From Ciona intestinalis (Eukaryota; Chordata; Ascidiacea; Phlebobranchia; Cionidae), in NCBI RefSeq assembly GCF_000224145.3, contig NC_020169.2, positions 1,711,479-1,775,478 of the forward strand: a DNA stretch of 64,000 bases, written 5' to 3'. The notes below the pieces were generated by a model. The model searched no databases and was not told the origin of the DNA. It was given only the letters and a program-made list of their open reading frames with translations. The translations under genes were made by a program, and so were the position numbers. Every line of letters begins with the position of its first letter. The first letter of the stretch is position 1. Below, one piece after another: positions 45,139-58,180 of this stretch.

Positions 45139-48100
45139 ATGACAACAGCGAGAACAAACAAATCACACAACATTTACGCATATTGCAAGTTGCTGCAAAA
45201 CACTGGATCAGATAACTTGGCACACACATTAAGGCAAAAAAGATTTCAGAGCTGCAAAAACCTTTACAAACGGGATTTAATTGTACATTTTGGTTGTGTA
45301 AATGCGTTAGAATTTTCCAAGAAAAACAAGGAATATCTTGCTTCTGGTTAGAAAATGTAGTTGTATCATTTATGTTTTCTTTTACATTCTTATAACATTA
45401 ACATTCTTATACATTTATTCTTTAAAACTATAACACTATACAACAAATTATAAGTAGTAAACTTTACAATATAAAGTGCATGCATACAAAGTCACAGAAT
45501 CTAGCCCAGGAATGGTCATATCTGTTTTAATCAGCGGAGGTTATTAGCTTGTTAATTCTACTGTTGTGGGCATATCCGCATATGTTTCCAGATACTTGTT
45601 AATGTTAATCATAAACAGAAGAATTAAACCACAAAGTAAGCCACTTGTGGTTACCTAAGTTGTTTAGCACCATAAACATGCATTGGTTTTAGTCTTAAAT
45701 AAATATTTGTTTTAATGCATTATAACAGGAGGGGATGATAAAAGAGTGTTGCTATGGAATGTTGGGGAGACTTTAATGAACCCAAACTACAAACCAACTG
45801 CAATGGAAACTCTTCATATATCCAATATATTTTGTCTGGATTTTACAGCTGACAATCAATACCTTCTTTCATCAGGTGAATAAAAGTTTATACAAACACC
45901 TTATTAATGTTTTAAACTTAAACGAACACTTATTTCTACTCAAGTTTATTTTATCTGTAGCCATGGAAGTAAACTACAGTAATCTAAATAAAACACCTGT
46001 TCATAAAACAATTATACATACACAAACACTCTAATAGTTTTTCAAACTTAAACAAACACTTTTTTTCTACTCGGATTTATTTTGTTTTATCTGTATCCAT
46101 AACAGAAAACTATAGTAATTTTAGTAAAACAGCTTTTCATAAAGCAAAGCAGATTTTGGATAACTTTATTTTCATTTTCTTTAAACACCAAGGTAACGAT
46201 GAGCAAGTTATTGTTCATGACATCGAAACAAGACAAGAAAGTTGTGCTTACATGAAAGAAAAATCAATATTTGCAATCTCGGCACACCCAGAACTTCCCA
46301 CTTTGTTTCTTACAGCTTCTGAAGATGGAAAAGTTTCATTGACTGATATGAGGTATAATAATCTTCCATGTTTTAATGTTTGAAAATAAGTGTAAATTTC
46401 GTATAGACATTTTAAATGGATATTTTTACTCATTGAAACAAATTTATGCATATTAAGCTCTTCACAGTAAGTTTCATCTTTTTCAGAATGTCAAACACAA
46501 ATTGCATGGCAGATTATTCTTCTGCATTACATGGAGTGATGTTTAATCCAACTGAGCCAATGCTGTTTGCTTCTGCAAATTCCAATGAAGGTGCTGCGCT
46601 ATGGGACATCAGGAAACCAAAAACGTATAATGTGTGGCATTTAACGAAAAAACACACATTTCGATTTTACTGTCATTTATATAGGGCGTTACTTCGATAT
46701 GGTTTCCCATTTTACAAAGAGAGAACCATGAGTGTTCACTTCAACAAGACGGGGTCCTTGCTGTCTGTGCTCAGACGAAAGCGTCCTGTTAGAATATACA
46801 GAACTCACAGCGTGGTATGCAATAACAAATCTATTTTTGTCTTAATAGAATTGCATGATACACTAGCTTGTTATGTTTTATATTCAACAAATTTACTATC
46901 TAGATGCCAGTATGCGACTTCAAAGCAACAGGGTACTTGAATTCCTGCACAATGAAAAGCAACTGTTTTGCTGGGGAAAATGATGAGGTAAACCCTTCAA
47001 TCATGATACAATCAAAAATAGTTAATAAAGGAACATATTGTCTCAAAACCAATGGTATGTGTACTTTTGTACAATTGGATAACAGAATGTTTATATATAC
47101 TTTCAGTACGTTGTGTCAGGATCTGATGACTTCCAAGTTTACCTGTGGAAAATTCCAGAAGAAATTGACCAGAAAAAGTTCTTGGTAGAAGAAGAGCCCA
47201 GCATGGTTTTAAAAGGTCACAGGTCCATAGTTAATCAGGTGATGAGAAAATGTATTAAAAGTCCCACATACCATGGAAAAAGTATAAATATGTAATAAAG
47301 CATACCGGTATGGCATTAAAGATTAAACTAGATTTGATTATTTTTTAGCAAGAATTACAGTGTATTTGAACACATGTATTTTTTAAACTTTTAAGGTGAG
47401 GTACAACCCAAATGCTCAAGTTCTTGTTTCATCTGGTGTAGAAAAATCAATCAAACTCTGGACATCATTTCGTGCTCCACAAAGTAACGGATGTATAGGA
47501 AGAGCATCTGATGATGTTGTCAGATCTTTGTACACCAGAAATGAGTATCTTCGCCTGGTCTTACAAACGTAAAATTTTTCTTTGTTATTTTTTCTTCTGT
47601 CGTACATAAGAAAATTTAAATTATTTTTAAACTGCTTCGGGAATTTAAATTGCTCCTACCCAGTGATGGATTATTTGGTTGTCTAAACTGTCACATGTTA
47701 AAACTCACATATTGACTGGTAAGGTCTATGAGGTATGTGAAACAGAACACCGATGTAATAACAACTGTGGTTGCCATGCCACGGAAGGATAAATAAATAT
47801 GTTACATTCATTCATCATTTATGTTTAACAAAATTTCAGTGGTTCTCCATTGGCGCATGACTATGCATTTGAAGACACAGTGGAAGATCCACGAATGATG
47901 GCTTTCTTTGATAGTTTGCTACAGCATGACATGGATTTAGATTTAGCAAGCGAATCTTCCGACGATAGGTGAAAGTGATGTTGAATTTTTAATGAATCCC
48001 TCACATTGTTTCATTTCAGCATTGATGATGCCATGCAAGAAATTGTTCAGGAGCTAGACAGTCCTATGTAAGGCAATGTTTGGTATATGGTCTATTATCT

Positions 48101-48999
48101 ACTTTCTACTAATATATTAAATGTTGCAGCATTCTCAGTGACAATGAAGGGGAGATCGATTATTTGGGTGTTCAAGCAAAAATCTGCCGCTTATTTATTC
48201 AAGCGAAAACAGAAACACCAATATCAACTTGGAAAAAGTGTGTTGTCCGATCTTGCAAACACTAGCTCAAGTTGTCACTAATGTTTTTAACTAAATAGAT
48301 TGTCTTTTCAGTATACCTCACCTGAAGAAGTTGCTTGGAATATGCAAACGGATGGCTGATGTTGAAATACCACTTGTAGAACTGCAGCAGTTCCTAAAGT
48401 CATACGAAGAAGAAAGATCTAAAGTGGAAAGCAATTGTGAAGCTGGTCCCTCTAATGAACAAGCTTTGAAAGCGACAACTACAGAAAACTTAACAGAAAT
48501 GGGAGTCTCCTCTAACATCCAGGGTACACCTGATAAGCAAGAGCACTGTGTCAAATTTCAAAAAGTTTCAAATCATTGCAAAAAAAGGAACGCAAGTAGC
48601 TGGAAATGGAAACAAAGAACACTATCATCAGATGAAGATTCAGCTGGTAGTGACTTTGACAGCAAGTCTAATTTGCGTCAAATAAACGCTCAAAGGAAAC
48701 ATAAAGTAAAAAAATGGAACCCTGATTCTGAAACATCAGAAACCTCTTCTAAAAGCAAGAACTCTTATCAGGAAATTCCACATGAAAATACTGCACTTGA
48801 CAGGTTAAGCAATTGTACTGCTCATAAAGACCAACCTAGTAATTCCAATTCAGCATATCAGCGCTCAGCTGAAAAACTCAATCGTTCTATTGAAGCAACA
48901 AACAACAGAATTGCCTCTGTAGCCGAGGCAATGGCACAAGCATTAGAAGACAGTGAAAATGACAAAGACAACAATTATAATGATCAGAGTGTTTCATGA
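45139..48999 (+). CDS. DCAF5: DDB1- and CUL4-associated factor 5 (WD-repeat substrate receptor)
   Basis: About 13 exons. The order of segments follows human DCAF5: RQKRFQSCKNLYKRDLIVHF and GCVNALEFSKKNKEYLASG, then GDDKRVLLWN, SNIFCLDFTADNQYLLSSG, NDEQVIVHDIETRQES, ALHGVMFNPTEPMLFASANS with EGAALWDIRKPK, LLSVLRRKRPVRIYRTHS, YLNSCTMKSNCFAGE, YVVSGSDDFQVYLWKIPEE, MVLKGHRSIVNQVRYNPNAQ, VLVSSGVEKSIKLWTSF, and HDYAFEDTVEDPRMMAFFDS. The WDIRK motif is the WDxR (DWD) box through which such proteins bind DDB1 and recruit substrates to CUL4-RING ubiquitin ligase. After the propeller come an acidic stretch and a Ser/Asn-rich tail that is shorter than in vertebrates. A SINE (47645-47817) sits in one late intron. 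The stop is only 27 bp from the stop of convergent TTC27. Confidence 0.95.
47645..47817 (+). mobile_element. Composite SINE body and tail in DCAF5 intron
   Basis: TGCTCCTACCCAGTGATGG, then TATTGACTGGTAAGG, GGTATGTGAAACAGAACACC, GTAATAACAACTGTGGTTGC and GGAAGGATAAATAAATATG with a TTACATTCATTCAT tail. The tRNA-like head is missing or diverged. Confidence 0.65.
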
Positions 49000-49026
49000 C
49001 GGCTTCTATTTATTGTTAAAATCATG

Positions 49027-52000
49027 TCAGGCAGCGTTTAATAAATTTAATTGTGATGAAACAGAGTCCAAATAAGTTTCTACTTCGGAAATGTGTTTCT
49101 GAAATGTTTCTTGCACTGTTGAATCCAGTATTGCCTTTTCCCTTTGCTGTGATTTAAATTAATATTGTTATTAGAATTAAAAAAAATTCTAGTAATAGAA
49201 AAAAATAGTTTACTCACCTTTAATTTAGAGGAAAAACCTTTCAAAGTTAAACGAATAGAAGCAAGTGTTTGTTTGGATATATTCTCAGAACAATGTGAAC
49301 ACGCTGTAAGAAACAAAGTATTAAAAGCAATAACAAGACGAACGCTGTTACAAACATAAAAGATAACTACTTTTCCAAACACATAAGTATGTTCTTTTTT
49401 GCAAAATTTCTCCAAAATATTTTAGTAAAATAGAAATGCTCAGCTCTACAAAACTGCCTGTAATGCATTAGCACTTCATGGTTTAGAAACCCTTAGACAG
49501 ATTCTTGCTTTTTGACATATCCTACTTACCAATTGAAATTCTATGGGCAACTTGAATTAGTTTTAATACAAATTCCTCATCCTTGTCCCAAGNNNNNNTC
49601 TGCNTTCCAACTGACAATGCTTTGNNTAGATGTTGGATCGCTTTTGTGTTTTCTTCGGTATCAGATGATACCCCATCTCCATACAATTTACCATACAGTT
49701 GCCAAACCTCAAACTCCGTTGTTGACTTTGACACAATTCGTCCAAAAAGTTCATAAACGTTTGACTTTAGTGAAGAACCTTAAAATACTTGACTATTTAG
49801 CAAGCTTACAGTAATGCAGCAATGCCCTAATAAACAAATATATAAAAATGAAGATATTACTTAATTTAAAAAAAAACATCTTTAGTGATGTTAAAAGTTT
49901 TTTTTTGTATTGAAACTGACCAGAAAAACAGTGTTTTATACAAACGAACAACAAAAATCCTGGCCAGATAAAAAAGATAATCTTTATAAGACAATGTTTA
50001 ATTTTATTCCTTCTCCCAAGGTAAGAATACAGCGGCATAACTAATATACACTTTGTAAATAACTCAATACCTGGATTGCCATTTATATCAATAATATCTT
50101 CCATCACAGCTTTCACCAATATATTTAGAATTGGAACATCTAAGTATTTCGCTTTTAAATCCATTAACCTACAATTAATTAAACATAAAAGCTGCTTATA
50201 TAATGCATACAAAGGATAGAGGGATTATGGTAAGAAAAAAGCTTTGAGTTAGTGTTTGTTGACAATTAATTCAAGAAGAAACCAGTGCTTTTAATAATAT
50301 TGGAGTGGTTGAGTTTAAATACTAGTGGGTTTGGCTCATTGCACTTAAAATTTAACTTTTAATTCATGTTTCACATTTAACACAGCAGATTTTTCTCAAA
50401 TATTTAAAAATATGAAACATCATAATAATAATTCCCCTTGAAATGTAAAAAAATGTAAATTTTCCACAGATATAAGTAGTGCCTTGGCAGATGTTACAAA
50501 GTGTATGTGAAGATGAACCACACCTGTGATAGGCCCTTATTCCAGCACTTAAGTCTCCCACATCAATTGACACTGCTATGTAATTCTCCCACAATTCCCA
50601 TCGATTAAAATTACATTTAACTGCTTCAGATAAAGCTTTGTATGCGGGGACTCTGAAAAAAAGAAACACTCATGAATATACTATATGTTGCCAGCTTTTT
50701 TTAGTCTGTCACTACTATAGTGCATTTTGCATTTCTATTAAATATATCTAATGAAGCTAGCCAAATATGCCTGTTTACATAACATTATATGCAGTGAAAA
50801 TGCCAAAAATACGCCTATTTACATAACGTTATATAATCCACCACAATAACCACAGCGTTGCAATGAAATTTAAATTCTTACTTTTTACCACACTTTATGT
50901 AGGAGGCTGCCAGATTGGACCACGCTTCAAAATTCTACAAAAACAACATAAAAGGTTAAGTAAATACAAAGGATTTACAAATAATATGAACTCACATCCC
51001 ATTCAAGCCCAACACATCTTCTGAATGCTGTAGCAGCTTTTTCGTATTTCTCCAAAGCAAGCAATGTACACCCAAGTGTGAACCAAGTTCCAACCTAACA
51101 AAAAAATTGAAAACATGAATTACACAACATAATTATAATGTTAATACAATTTTGCCTGCAATGTTAAACTTTTTTTCGAATGGCAATATTAATACAATGT
51201 CGGCAACATGATGTATTCATATACTGTTTTTTAATTTAAGTACATTTTTTCATGAAACACATTATAAATCGTCTTGTCCTTAAAAACAAAGTGTAAATTA
51301 CCTGCAGTGTAAGGATACTGAGAGATTTTTCAAAGCATTCAACAGCTTTCTCGAATTCCTTTTTCGAAGCATAATATGCCCCAAGCGAGCGCATAGCTCG
51401 TGAATTTTTGTAGTTTGAAACTTCCCATGCTCGAAGGTAGTGCTTTGGCTCCTGGGAAAACCTCATTTAACAACTTATATGTAACTGGTGAAAATATGAT
51501 CTGTCATTAATATAGAAACGAACACTCTTAATTAGGGACTTTTTTTAATCATATAGCAAGGGAGGACAAAAAATATTTTTTGAATACATGTATACTATAC
51601 TGTACACACAATATTAGTAATGTTAATTAATTAAGAAGGTACATAAATTCAGACAGACAAAATAAGTTTTAAACAATACAAACATGCCTATGCACTTACT
51701 TGCATTATATCTCCTAGCAAACACCACATAGTTGAATCATCCTTCTCTTTCAACCGATCGTTGATCAAATTCATCGCGTCTCCTGATCTTCCGGACTTTA
51801 ACAAGCAGAGGACCGTCTCCTCCCACATTTCAAGCCTTTCATAAATCTGAAGAGCACTTGAAACTGCTCCCAGAGAAATGAAGAGCTGAGCTAAATCTTT
51901 CTGCGATGAAAACCAGAAATATTTTAAGGTCATAAAATTGTTGTGCCTGCATCTTGTTGAACGATTAATTCACAAAAACGGCATTAATGCTAATAACCAA

Positions 52001-55000
52001 AAATTGGTATTGCTGTAACTAGGGATGCACATTACAGAATTTCGAATCCGTGAGATTCGAATCCTTTTGTATTCGAATCTAATTACGGGATTCGGTATTC
52101 TGTTTAATGACGTCATTACACGTCATCTCATATACTATATTAACAATTTTTGAAACTTATTAATTTTGAAAAAAAATATTTTTGTGTTTGTGGGACTTTC
52201 GGGAGTAAACGTTTCGCAACGTCTTTTCATAGCCTGCTATACGTTTCATGACACAAAAACTACCCAATAGTACAATTTTTGATCATTCTACAGCTCATGA
52301 CCCAACAAGGCTGCTATGAAAGGGTCAATAAACTGACTTTTGTGGGTAACATTTTTTTTTCCTATAAATATAAAAAGATTCGAAATTCTAGATTCGGAAT
52401 TCTAGATTCGAATTAAAGTATTCTAGGATATCCTAGAATACCTAATTATTCTGTAATGTGCATCCCTAGCTGTAACATCTGACTATTTTAGGTAATTCTG
52501 AATATTGACACACTTTTAAATTTTAAATTCAACTTGTAGATATGGAATACAATTTTGATGCTAACACTGAACATAACTATCTAGTTGTTGCTATCAATAA
52601 AAAAAAATATTACAAATAGACAACACAAACTTAGATGAATTTGAAATTAAATTTGATATAAAAATTCACAAACAGAAACACCACCTCCATTTTCCATATT
52701 GGTGGAGGTTGCACACTATAGAAGAGGTCCATTCTTCCATGGCCCGCATCTTCGGACTTCCTCACTGACTGCACTAAGTTCTCCATCTGTGTCATGGATC
52801 GCTCGACACGGCGCGCACTGTCACACTCATTCATACAACGAATGCGAAGTGCCTCAGACTGTACACACCAGCAGCTGCTTGAATTTAGTAGAAACTATAA
52901 AGAGAAAAAGGAAGATATATATGGTGGGTGGGGAAAGACAGGACACCTTTTAAGTCTATTTTTTCATCCCATTTAGTAGTTAATAAAGAACATTTTAAAA
53001 ATTATAAAACTGTATCCTCAGGATTCTTATAGACATAGACTACTGCGTTTAAAAACGACCTAGATATTTGAATAATATGTGCTAAGGTGTCCCGTCTTTC
53101 CCTACCCTACCATATAAGATTTTTTTTTGATTGTAAGTAAACCAAGACACCTAAACCTTATTTGGTTCTAATTTATAATTTGGTTCTAATTTATAAGATT
53201 TGTCTGTTTTCGCTGGTGCATGCAGAACTCGGTAATGGGTTTGTATATGACTTCGCAAGCGAATTCGCATGTAGGATACTGTGTACAGCCACCTTTATAC
53301 GTAATTTCATCATTTCAAACTATCAGTTTACAACCCTTTAGTTTAAACATCAATACTTAAGTAGGAACCTCTAGTATAGCTCCAGTTTCCTCTTGTCTTA
53401 GTCTGTGAGCAGGACTGGTCTGTTGCATGGCTGAACTGTAGGACAAGTTATAATAAGAATAATGTAAAAAAAATTGTTACGTCATTGTGTAGATCTAAAA
53501 GACTGCAAACATAGGAAAATCAAATCAAATATTTAAACAAAAAAATATTAGGGTACATCTATTTGACTTCAGAAACACCTGTGAAAATTAAAATGAAATT
53601 ATGAATTTAAATTGCCTACCATGCAGCTAATACAATAGCAGATTGTTCAGGAACCAAGTCAACTGAAGGAATTTCTTCTGGGTTGACAAGTTTTACTTTA
53701 TCAAGGACTGTATCATCATTTAGTGAAAGATTCTGAAATAAAAGCAAATTGGCAAAATATAACTCCTGAAAATAAGAAGTATATATTTGAGTTTATTGAG
53801 CCAAATCTGGCCTAAATCCCAGGTCCTTGACAAAGACCTAACCGACAAAAAATCGCAAGGTCTGTGTTTCAAAGACTAGGGTTTCTGGTACTTTTAGTCA
53901 ATTCGTATAACAAAGAAAATATATTTGATGGGGTAATGTGGCCTAAATCTGATGTCTATAGTGTGCCTGTAGAATCTGACCTCAGAATATGATGCCGTTC
54001 TGTTTAACTTAAATATTTATAGAAGAAAAAAAATTCTTATGAAATATTTACATTCGTATATACAGTAGGGTGGGGGAAGACGGGACACCTTTTACCTATA
54101 TTTTCTCGCCCCGTTTAGTAGTAAACAAAGAACATTCAAGAAATTTTTAAACTATATGCCCAGGAGTCAGGACTCCCATTGACCGTTAGTAATTGTTTAA
54201 AAAACGATCAGGATATTTAGATATTATGTGCTAAAGGTGTCCCATCTTCCCCCACCTTACTATATACCAAGTATTCTCCTGACTGATTCATTCCAGTAGC
54301 TATGGTGTATTAGTTAGAATGAATATAATACACACAGTACAGTTGAGTTAAAGAACTTACACAGGTAGAGAGTTTGTTTGAGTTACTGTGGTTTGAAGAT
54401 CACAGCTATCTTCTTTATGTGTGATGAACTGCAACTGTGAAACTGGGGTCTGTTGAAACTTAGTCCTTACTCCCAAGGCACCTAGTTAATTATAATGTAA
54501 ATGTAATAACTGAAGATAAAACATATTAGGGATTGTTTGTGTTTTCACTTTAAGAGCGGCAGGATCCAAACACAAAAATTTCGAAAAATCGCATCTTAAA
54601 ATTGAAATTAAAGTAGTAAAATCGTGATTAGTATTAGAACTGCAAAATCTAAGCAAATGAATTATTTATTTAGTCATCAATTGTGTTTCTAATCAAGTCA
54701 CGCCTACTGTTTAATGTGATTTTAAGCGTCTGAATTGTTATACTCATGTGGCCACCTACCTGTAAAGTTAAATGAAATAGCAGCCAGTTTCTTAGCTGCT
54801 TCAAAATGATCATTTGCAACTTTATATTGATAGAACCGCAGCATCACTAGTCCAGCTTCAAGATGTAATTGAAGTAGAAAAGATCTAAATAATTAGTAAA
54901 ATAAACCATGAGGTATTGAATTATAATAACTTACAAATATTTTTGAGCATAAATAGGGTCTTTTGTCCGACATTGCTATTTCAAATTTCAACATGATAAA

Positions 55001-56922
55001 CTTCTAAATGTAGATTTTGTTACTTCTGCTACCAAGCATAGTATAAATATCATATTATTGTCTCATCTGGTATAAAAACCAACATTTCATCTGCCATACG
55101 GATGCGGCGGGACTTCATTAGGGAATGAAGCGCAACAGTAACAAGCAAGGAAAAAGCAGAAAAGGGTGTGACAAATAAGCAATCTAAATTTATATATGTA
55201 TATATTGATAAGTGTACTGACATTGAACGAAATAAAATACTGTAATATAATTAAACGTACTTGTTCTCATTTAAGTCAAGATATTCAGCCTGCAAAGCTC
55301 GTTGTAAAGAATCATCGCATTCATTCAGCAAACTGTCTGTACTCTCATTAAGAATTTGTTGGTGAGTGATATGACACCTTAGTAACCACCAATGCACAGT
55401 CTAACAACACAATAAAAACAATTTTATCTTTATTTGCACAATGCTATATTGGATACTATTTTGGGTGAGTACAGAGTAATGATATGCAGCCTACAGTTTA
55501 AACTGCAGCACATTACTAAATAGCAAATTATAAGCATTATTATATAGGCCTACCTGGTTAACATTTATTAAACCAGCATATCATATAAATTGGCAAACGA
55601 GGTAAATTAAACAATACATAAAAAAATATATATATACCATATATTTCGTACCTTAAGCTCAGTTTCCAGCAACAGATTAAAACATTCCTTTGCTAAATAC
55701 AAATAGTGAGAAGCACTGGTCAGGTGGTATATCTTCTGTTCATCACTTTTTAGTTGTTCGTGAACCCCAGACACTATTTCTTTAATCTAAAACAATATAT
55801 ATATATCTATAACTTAAAAAGTTAAAATCTGTAAAACAAACTATTGCAGGGAAAATAAACACTGGCCAGTTTAGCTTTATAAATGGCACATTTTAAAAGT
55901 TAACAGATTATCATAAAAAATAGAATTCTGCTTGAAAAATAATATGTTTGACATCAAAGTGGGTTGAGTTTTTAGGCACACTTTTGTTTGTATTAAAGGA
56001 TTAACTTAATGATATTTAAACATAAATGGCTCGTTTGTCTACTAAATGTAGCGACTATGCTTATTTTCTTTCATTTAAATGTAAATATGTTTTTTTACTG
56101 TGGGCGTGTTTTAGTAACTGTTGTTTTGTCTCTATATCCTGTCTTTTCGTTTAAAACATTTTTAATCTTTGCTACCGTAATCGAACAGACAAATAAAGTC
56201 ATTATTATAACCGTGTTTTGTACCATCTCAGACTTCCATGGATGTTGCTGCTGGACTTGTGGACCTGTCCAGTTGATTTGAACAAATAATTGAAGGCAGG
56301 AAACTCCATAGCAGTACAATACTATGTGCCTAAAAGATCACAACTATTTTGAGTAGTGCAACGCAACAAATATTATTAGTAAAACATTTTATAGGCTGTA
56401 ACCAGTATGATGGTACATATAAACACAATGTTAACGATTGCTATTTATGATTAACTATTATATTTTGGGTAATTCTTAAAATTAAACTACAAACAGTATT
56501 GTTTTGTTTTAAGAACTTACCGTTCATTATCAGAGAAATTACTCGAATATTCTTGCATGATATCCCTAAGTTGAGCAAGTGAAGTTACATTTCCGTTAAA
56601 TTTTTTCATGCAAAGTTGTAAACATTTGTCATATTCTTGCTTTAACAGAAATTGACAAATTTCACGCAATGATTCAGGAACACCTAAATACAAAAAAATA
56701 CTCTATAACCAAACTTATAAATACTCTATAACCAAACTTAAACTGGGGTAATTGGCCAATCCTGGCCTAATTCCTAGGACCAATGACGAGCCACGCTGCG
56801 AGACCTTACCCACATAAAATAGAAACTAAGCAATTCTAAGTCTGTGACTTACCTTGAAGAGAAACTTCCTTTACTGAACTTAACGAACAGAGTTCGAAAT
56901 TCAATAATTCCTTCTTCTCCAT
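49027..56922 (-). CDS. TTC27: Tetratricopeptide repeat protein 27
   Basis: About 20 exons on the minus strand. The start is at 56922 ([20 protein letters not shown]). TPR segments follow in the order of human TTC27: [170 protein letters not shown], then [14 protein letters not shown] and a C-terminal helical end ([12 protein letters not shown]). The protein is conserved but poorly characterised; yeast Emw1 is its relative. Scattered Ns at 49593-49626 blur one exon. Introns carry two MITEs (52921, 54063), a hAT-type MITE (52020) and other repeats. It is the last gene of a tight minus-strand series that begins with ZNHIT1. Confidence 0.93.
49593..49626. other. Ambiguous bases in a TTC27 exon
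   Basis: Nine Ns in three small groups lie in the exon encoding the segment after the LYGKLYGDG motif, so a few residues of the predicted protein are unknown. Confidence 0.99.
52020..52468. mobile_element. hAT-type non-autonomous DNA transposon, complete
   Basis: The 449-bp element starts TAGGGATGCACATTACAGAA and ends with the inverted TTCTGTAATGTGCATCCCTA. Exact 8-bp direct repeats GCTGTAAC flank it (52012-52019 and 52469-52476), the target-site length of hAT elements, and TAGGG-type ends fit that superfamily. Next to each end are further nested ATTCGAAT/GATTCGAA palindromic units. It has no transposase ORF. The perfect target-site duplication indicates an insertion young enough not to have eroded. 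It lies in a TTC27 intron. Confidence 0.9.
52921..53113 (+). mobile_element. MITE copy in TTC27 intron
   Basis: GGTGGGTGGGGAAAGACAGG at the left and GTCTTTCCCTACCCTACCAT at the right. Near full length. Confidence 0.85.
53793..53960 (+). repeat. Dispersed repeat copy
   Basis: CTGGCCTAAATCCCAGGTCC with TTGACAAAGACC, and a second GGGTAATGTGGCCTAAATC block. It shares sequence with 92-195 (inverted) and 56742-56860. No termini or coding capacity are evident. Confidence 0.45.
54063..54263 (+). mobile_element. MITE copy in TTC27 intron
   Basis: CAGTAGGGTGGGGGAAGACG at the left and TCCCATCTTCCCCCACCTTA at the right, with TAGTAGTAAACAAAGAACAT internally. Near full length. Confidence 0.9.
56095..56215 (+). 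mobile_element. SINE/LINE 3'-tail copy in TTC27 intron
   Basis: GGGCGTGTTTTAGTAACTGT and ATCCTGTCTTTTCGTTTAAA match the copy at 6830-7025. The tail is eroded. Confidence 0.45.
56742..56860 (+). repeat. Dispersed repeat copy
   Basis: GGGGTAATTGGCCAATCCTG, GCCTAATTCCTAGGACC and GCGAGACCTTACCCAC are shared with the copy at 53793. It lies in the first TTC27 intron. Confidence 0.45.
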
Positions 56923-57260
56923 TAATTACCACTTCATATAAAAAACTATTATATAGAAACTTATTGACCTACAAGCAAAAACACACTCAAGGTTTAATAT
57001 TATTTATATGATAACACATTTACCAAATTGTCTAGAATACAATGGAAATCGTCTGTTTATTCCTTATCGTATATGCAAGTTAAAGAATATTAAATTAGGC
57101 CTACTGTGATTTGCAATTTAAGTTATTGAATATATTTTATAAATATTACAAATTAGTCAAGTTCAGTCACAAGATGAACCCACAGTGAGTTGTGGAGTAA
57201 GTAGGCAAAAAAATCATGTTTGCATTTTTTGCAATAGTCGTATTCAAAGTTCAGTTTAGA

Positions 57261-58115
57261 TTATTCAGGTTTTTCCTTTCTTCGAATCTGATCTTCCAGT
57301 TTTTGGAACTCCCGATCAGAAACTTCATCACTTTCATCCTTAACTTCTTCCACCTCCATCACCTCTGGGATGTAGAACTTAAGCATGTTTTCAATCCCAC
57401 TTTTTAATGTGACACTTGAGCTTGGGCAATTACTACAAGAGCCTTGCAACTTGAGTTTCACAGAGCCTGTTTCTGGATCAAATCCCTTGAAGATAATGTC
57501 TCCTCCATCCTCCATAACTGTGGGTCGGATCCTTGTGTCCAGGAGCTCCTTAACCATGGCAACAATCTCATCATCATCTTCATCCACCACTGTATCTGCG
57601 GAAGGTCCTTCATCAGTGAGAACAGGGATGTTGCCTGCAGTGAAAAAGTCCATGACTAGGGAGTAGATCTCTGGTTTCAAAACCTTCCATTGAACTTCCT
57701 CATCCTGCCGAGTGACTGTGAGAAAGTCCGGACCAAGGAACACTGCCTTGACACCCTCAATTCCAAAGAGCCGCTTGGCAAGAGGGGACTTATAGGAATT
57801 TTTCCAATCTGGGAAGTCGGCCGTGCCTGTACCAAGAACTGGTACGCCTGGTACAAACTTCAGGCAGTTTGGATTTGGAGTTTCAAATGTTTGGATGAAC
57901 ATACTTCGTGAAGTAATTTTAAAAAGGGGGGCAAACTTTTGCAGGATTTTTTCGTTTCGTGTAATCGGGTATAATGATAGCTTCCTATTTGAAGTTTCTT
58001 GATAGCAAGTAAAACAATAGGGCTGCAAGTTTATTGCGGCAGAATGTTTGCCCATTCGCAAGCAGGAACCAATTGTGTTGTATCTCAAAGTGGATTTAAG
58101 AATTAAACTAGCCAT
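57261..58115 (-). CDS. NFU1: NFU1 iron-sulfur cluster scaffold, mitochondrial
   Basis: A single exon of 284 codons. The N-terminal part is basic and hydroxylated ([19 protein letters not shown]), suiting a mitochondrial transit peptide. The Nfu N domain begins [20 protein letters not shown] and includes [20 protein letters not shown] and [19 protein letters not shown]. The C-terminal NifU-like domain has [19 protein letters not shown] and the cluster-binding CSNC motif in [20 protein letters not shown], then [16 protein letters not shown]1 delivers 4Fe-4S clusters to lipoyl synthase and respiratory enzymes. The start is 65 bp after the MRPS21 stop on the same strand, with a TTTAAAG acceptor-like sequence a few bases before the ATG, which suggests operon processing by trans-splicing. 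Confidence 0.97.
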   Translation of the reverse strand: MASLILKSTLRYNTIGSCLRMGKHSAAINLQPYCFTCYQETSNRKLSLYPITRNEKILQKFAPLFKITSRSMFIQTFETPNPNCLKFVPGVPVLGTGTADFPDWKNSYKSPLAKRLFGIEGVKAVFLGPDFLTVTRQDEEVQWKVLKPEIYSLVMDFFTAGNIPVLTDEGPSADTVVDEDDDEIVAMVKELLDTRIRPTVMEDGGDIIFKGFDPETGSVKLKLQGSCSNCPSSSVTLKSGIENMLKFYIPEVMEVEEVKDESDEVSDREFQKLEDQIRRKEKPE

Positions 58116-58180
58116 AGCAATGTCTTTAAATAATTACACACAAAATTAAACAAGTTAACAAAACAGTTTTCAGTCAAGTT

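Noticed and set aside
48318-48554. Minus-strand ORF over the last DCAF5 exon
   Set aside because: Shadow of the DCAF5 reading frame with no independent features.
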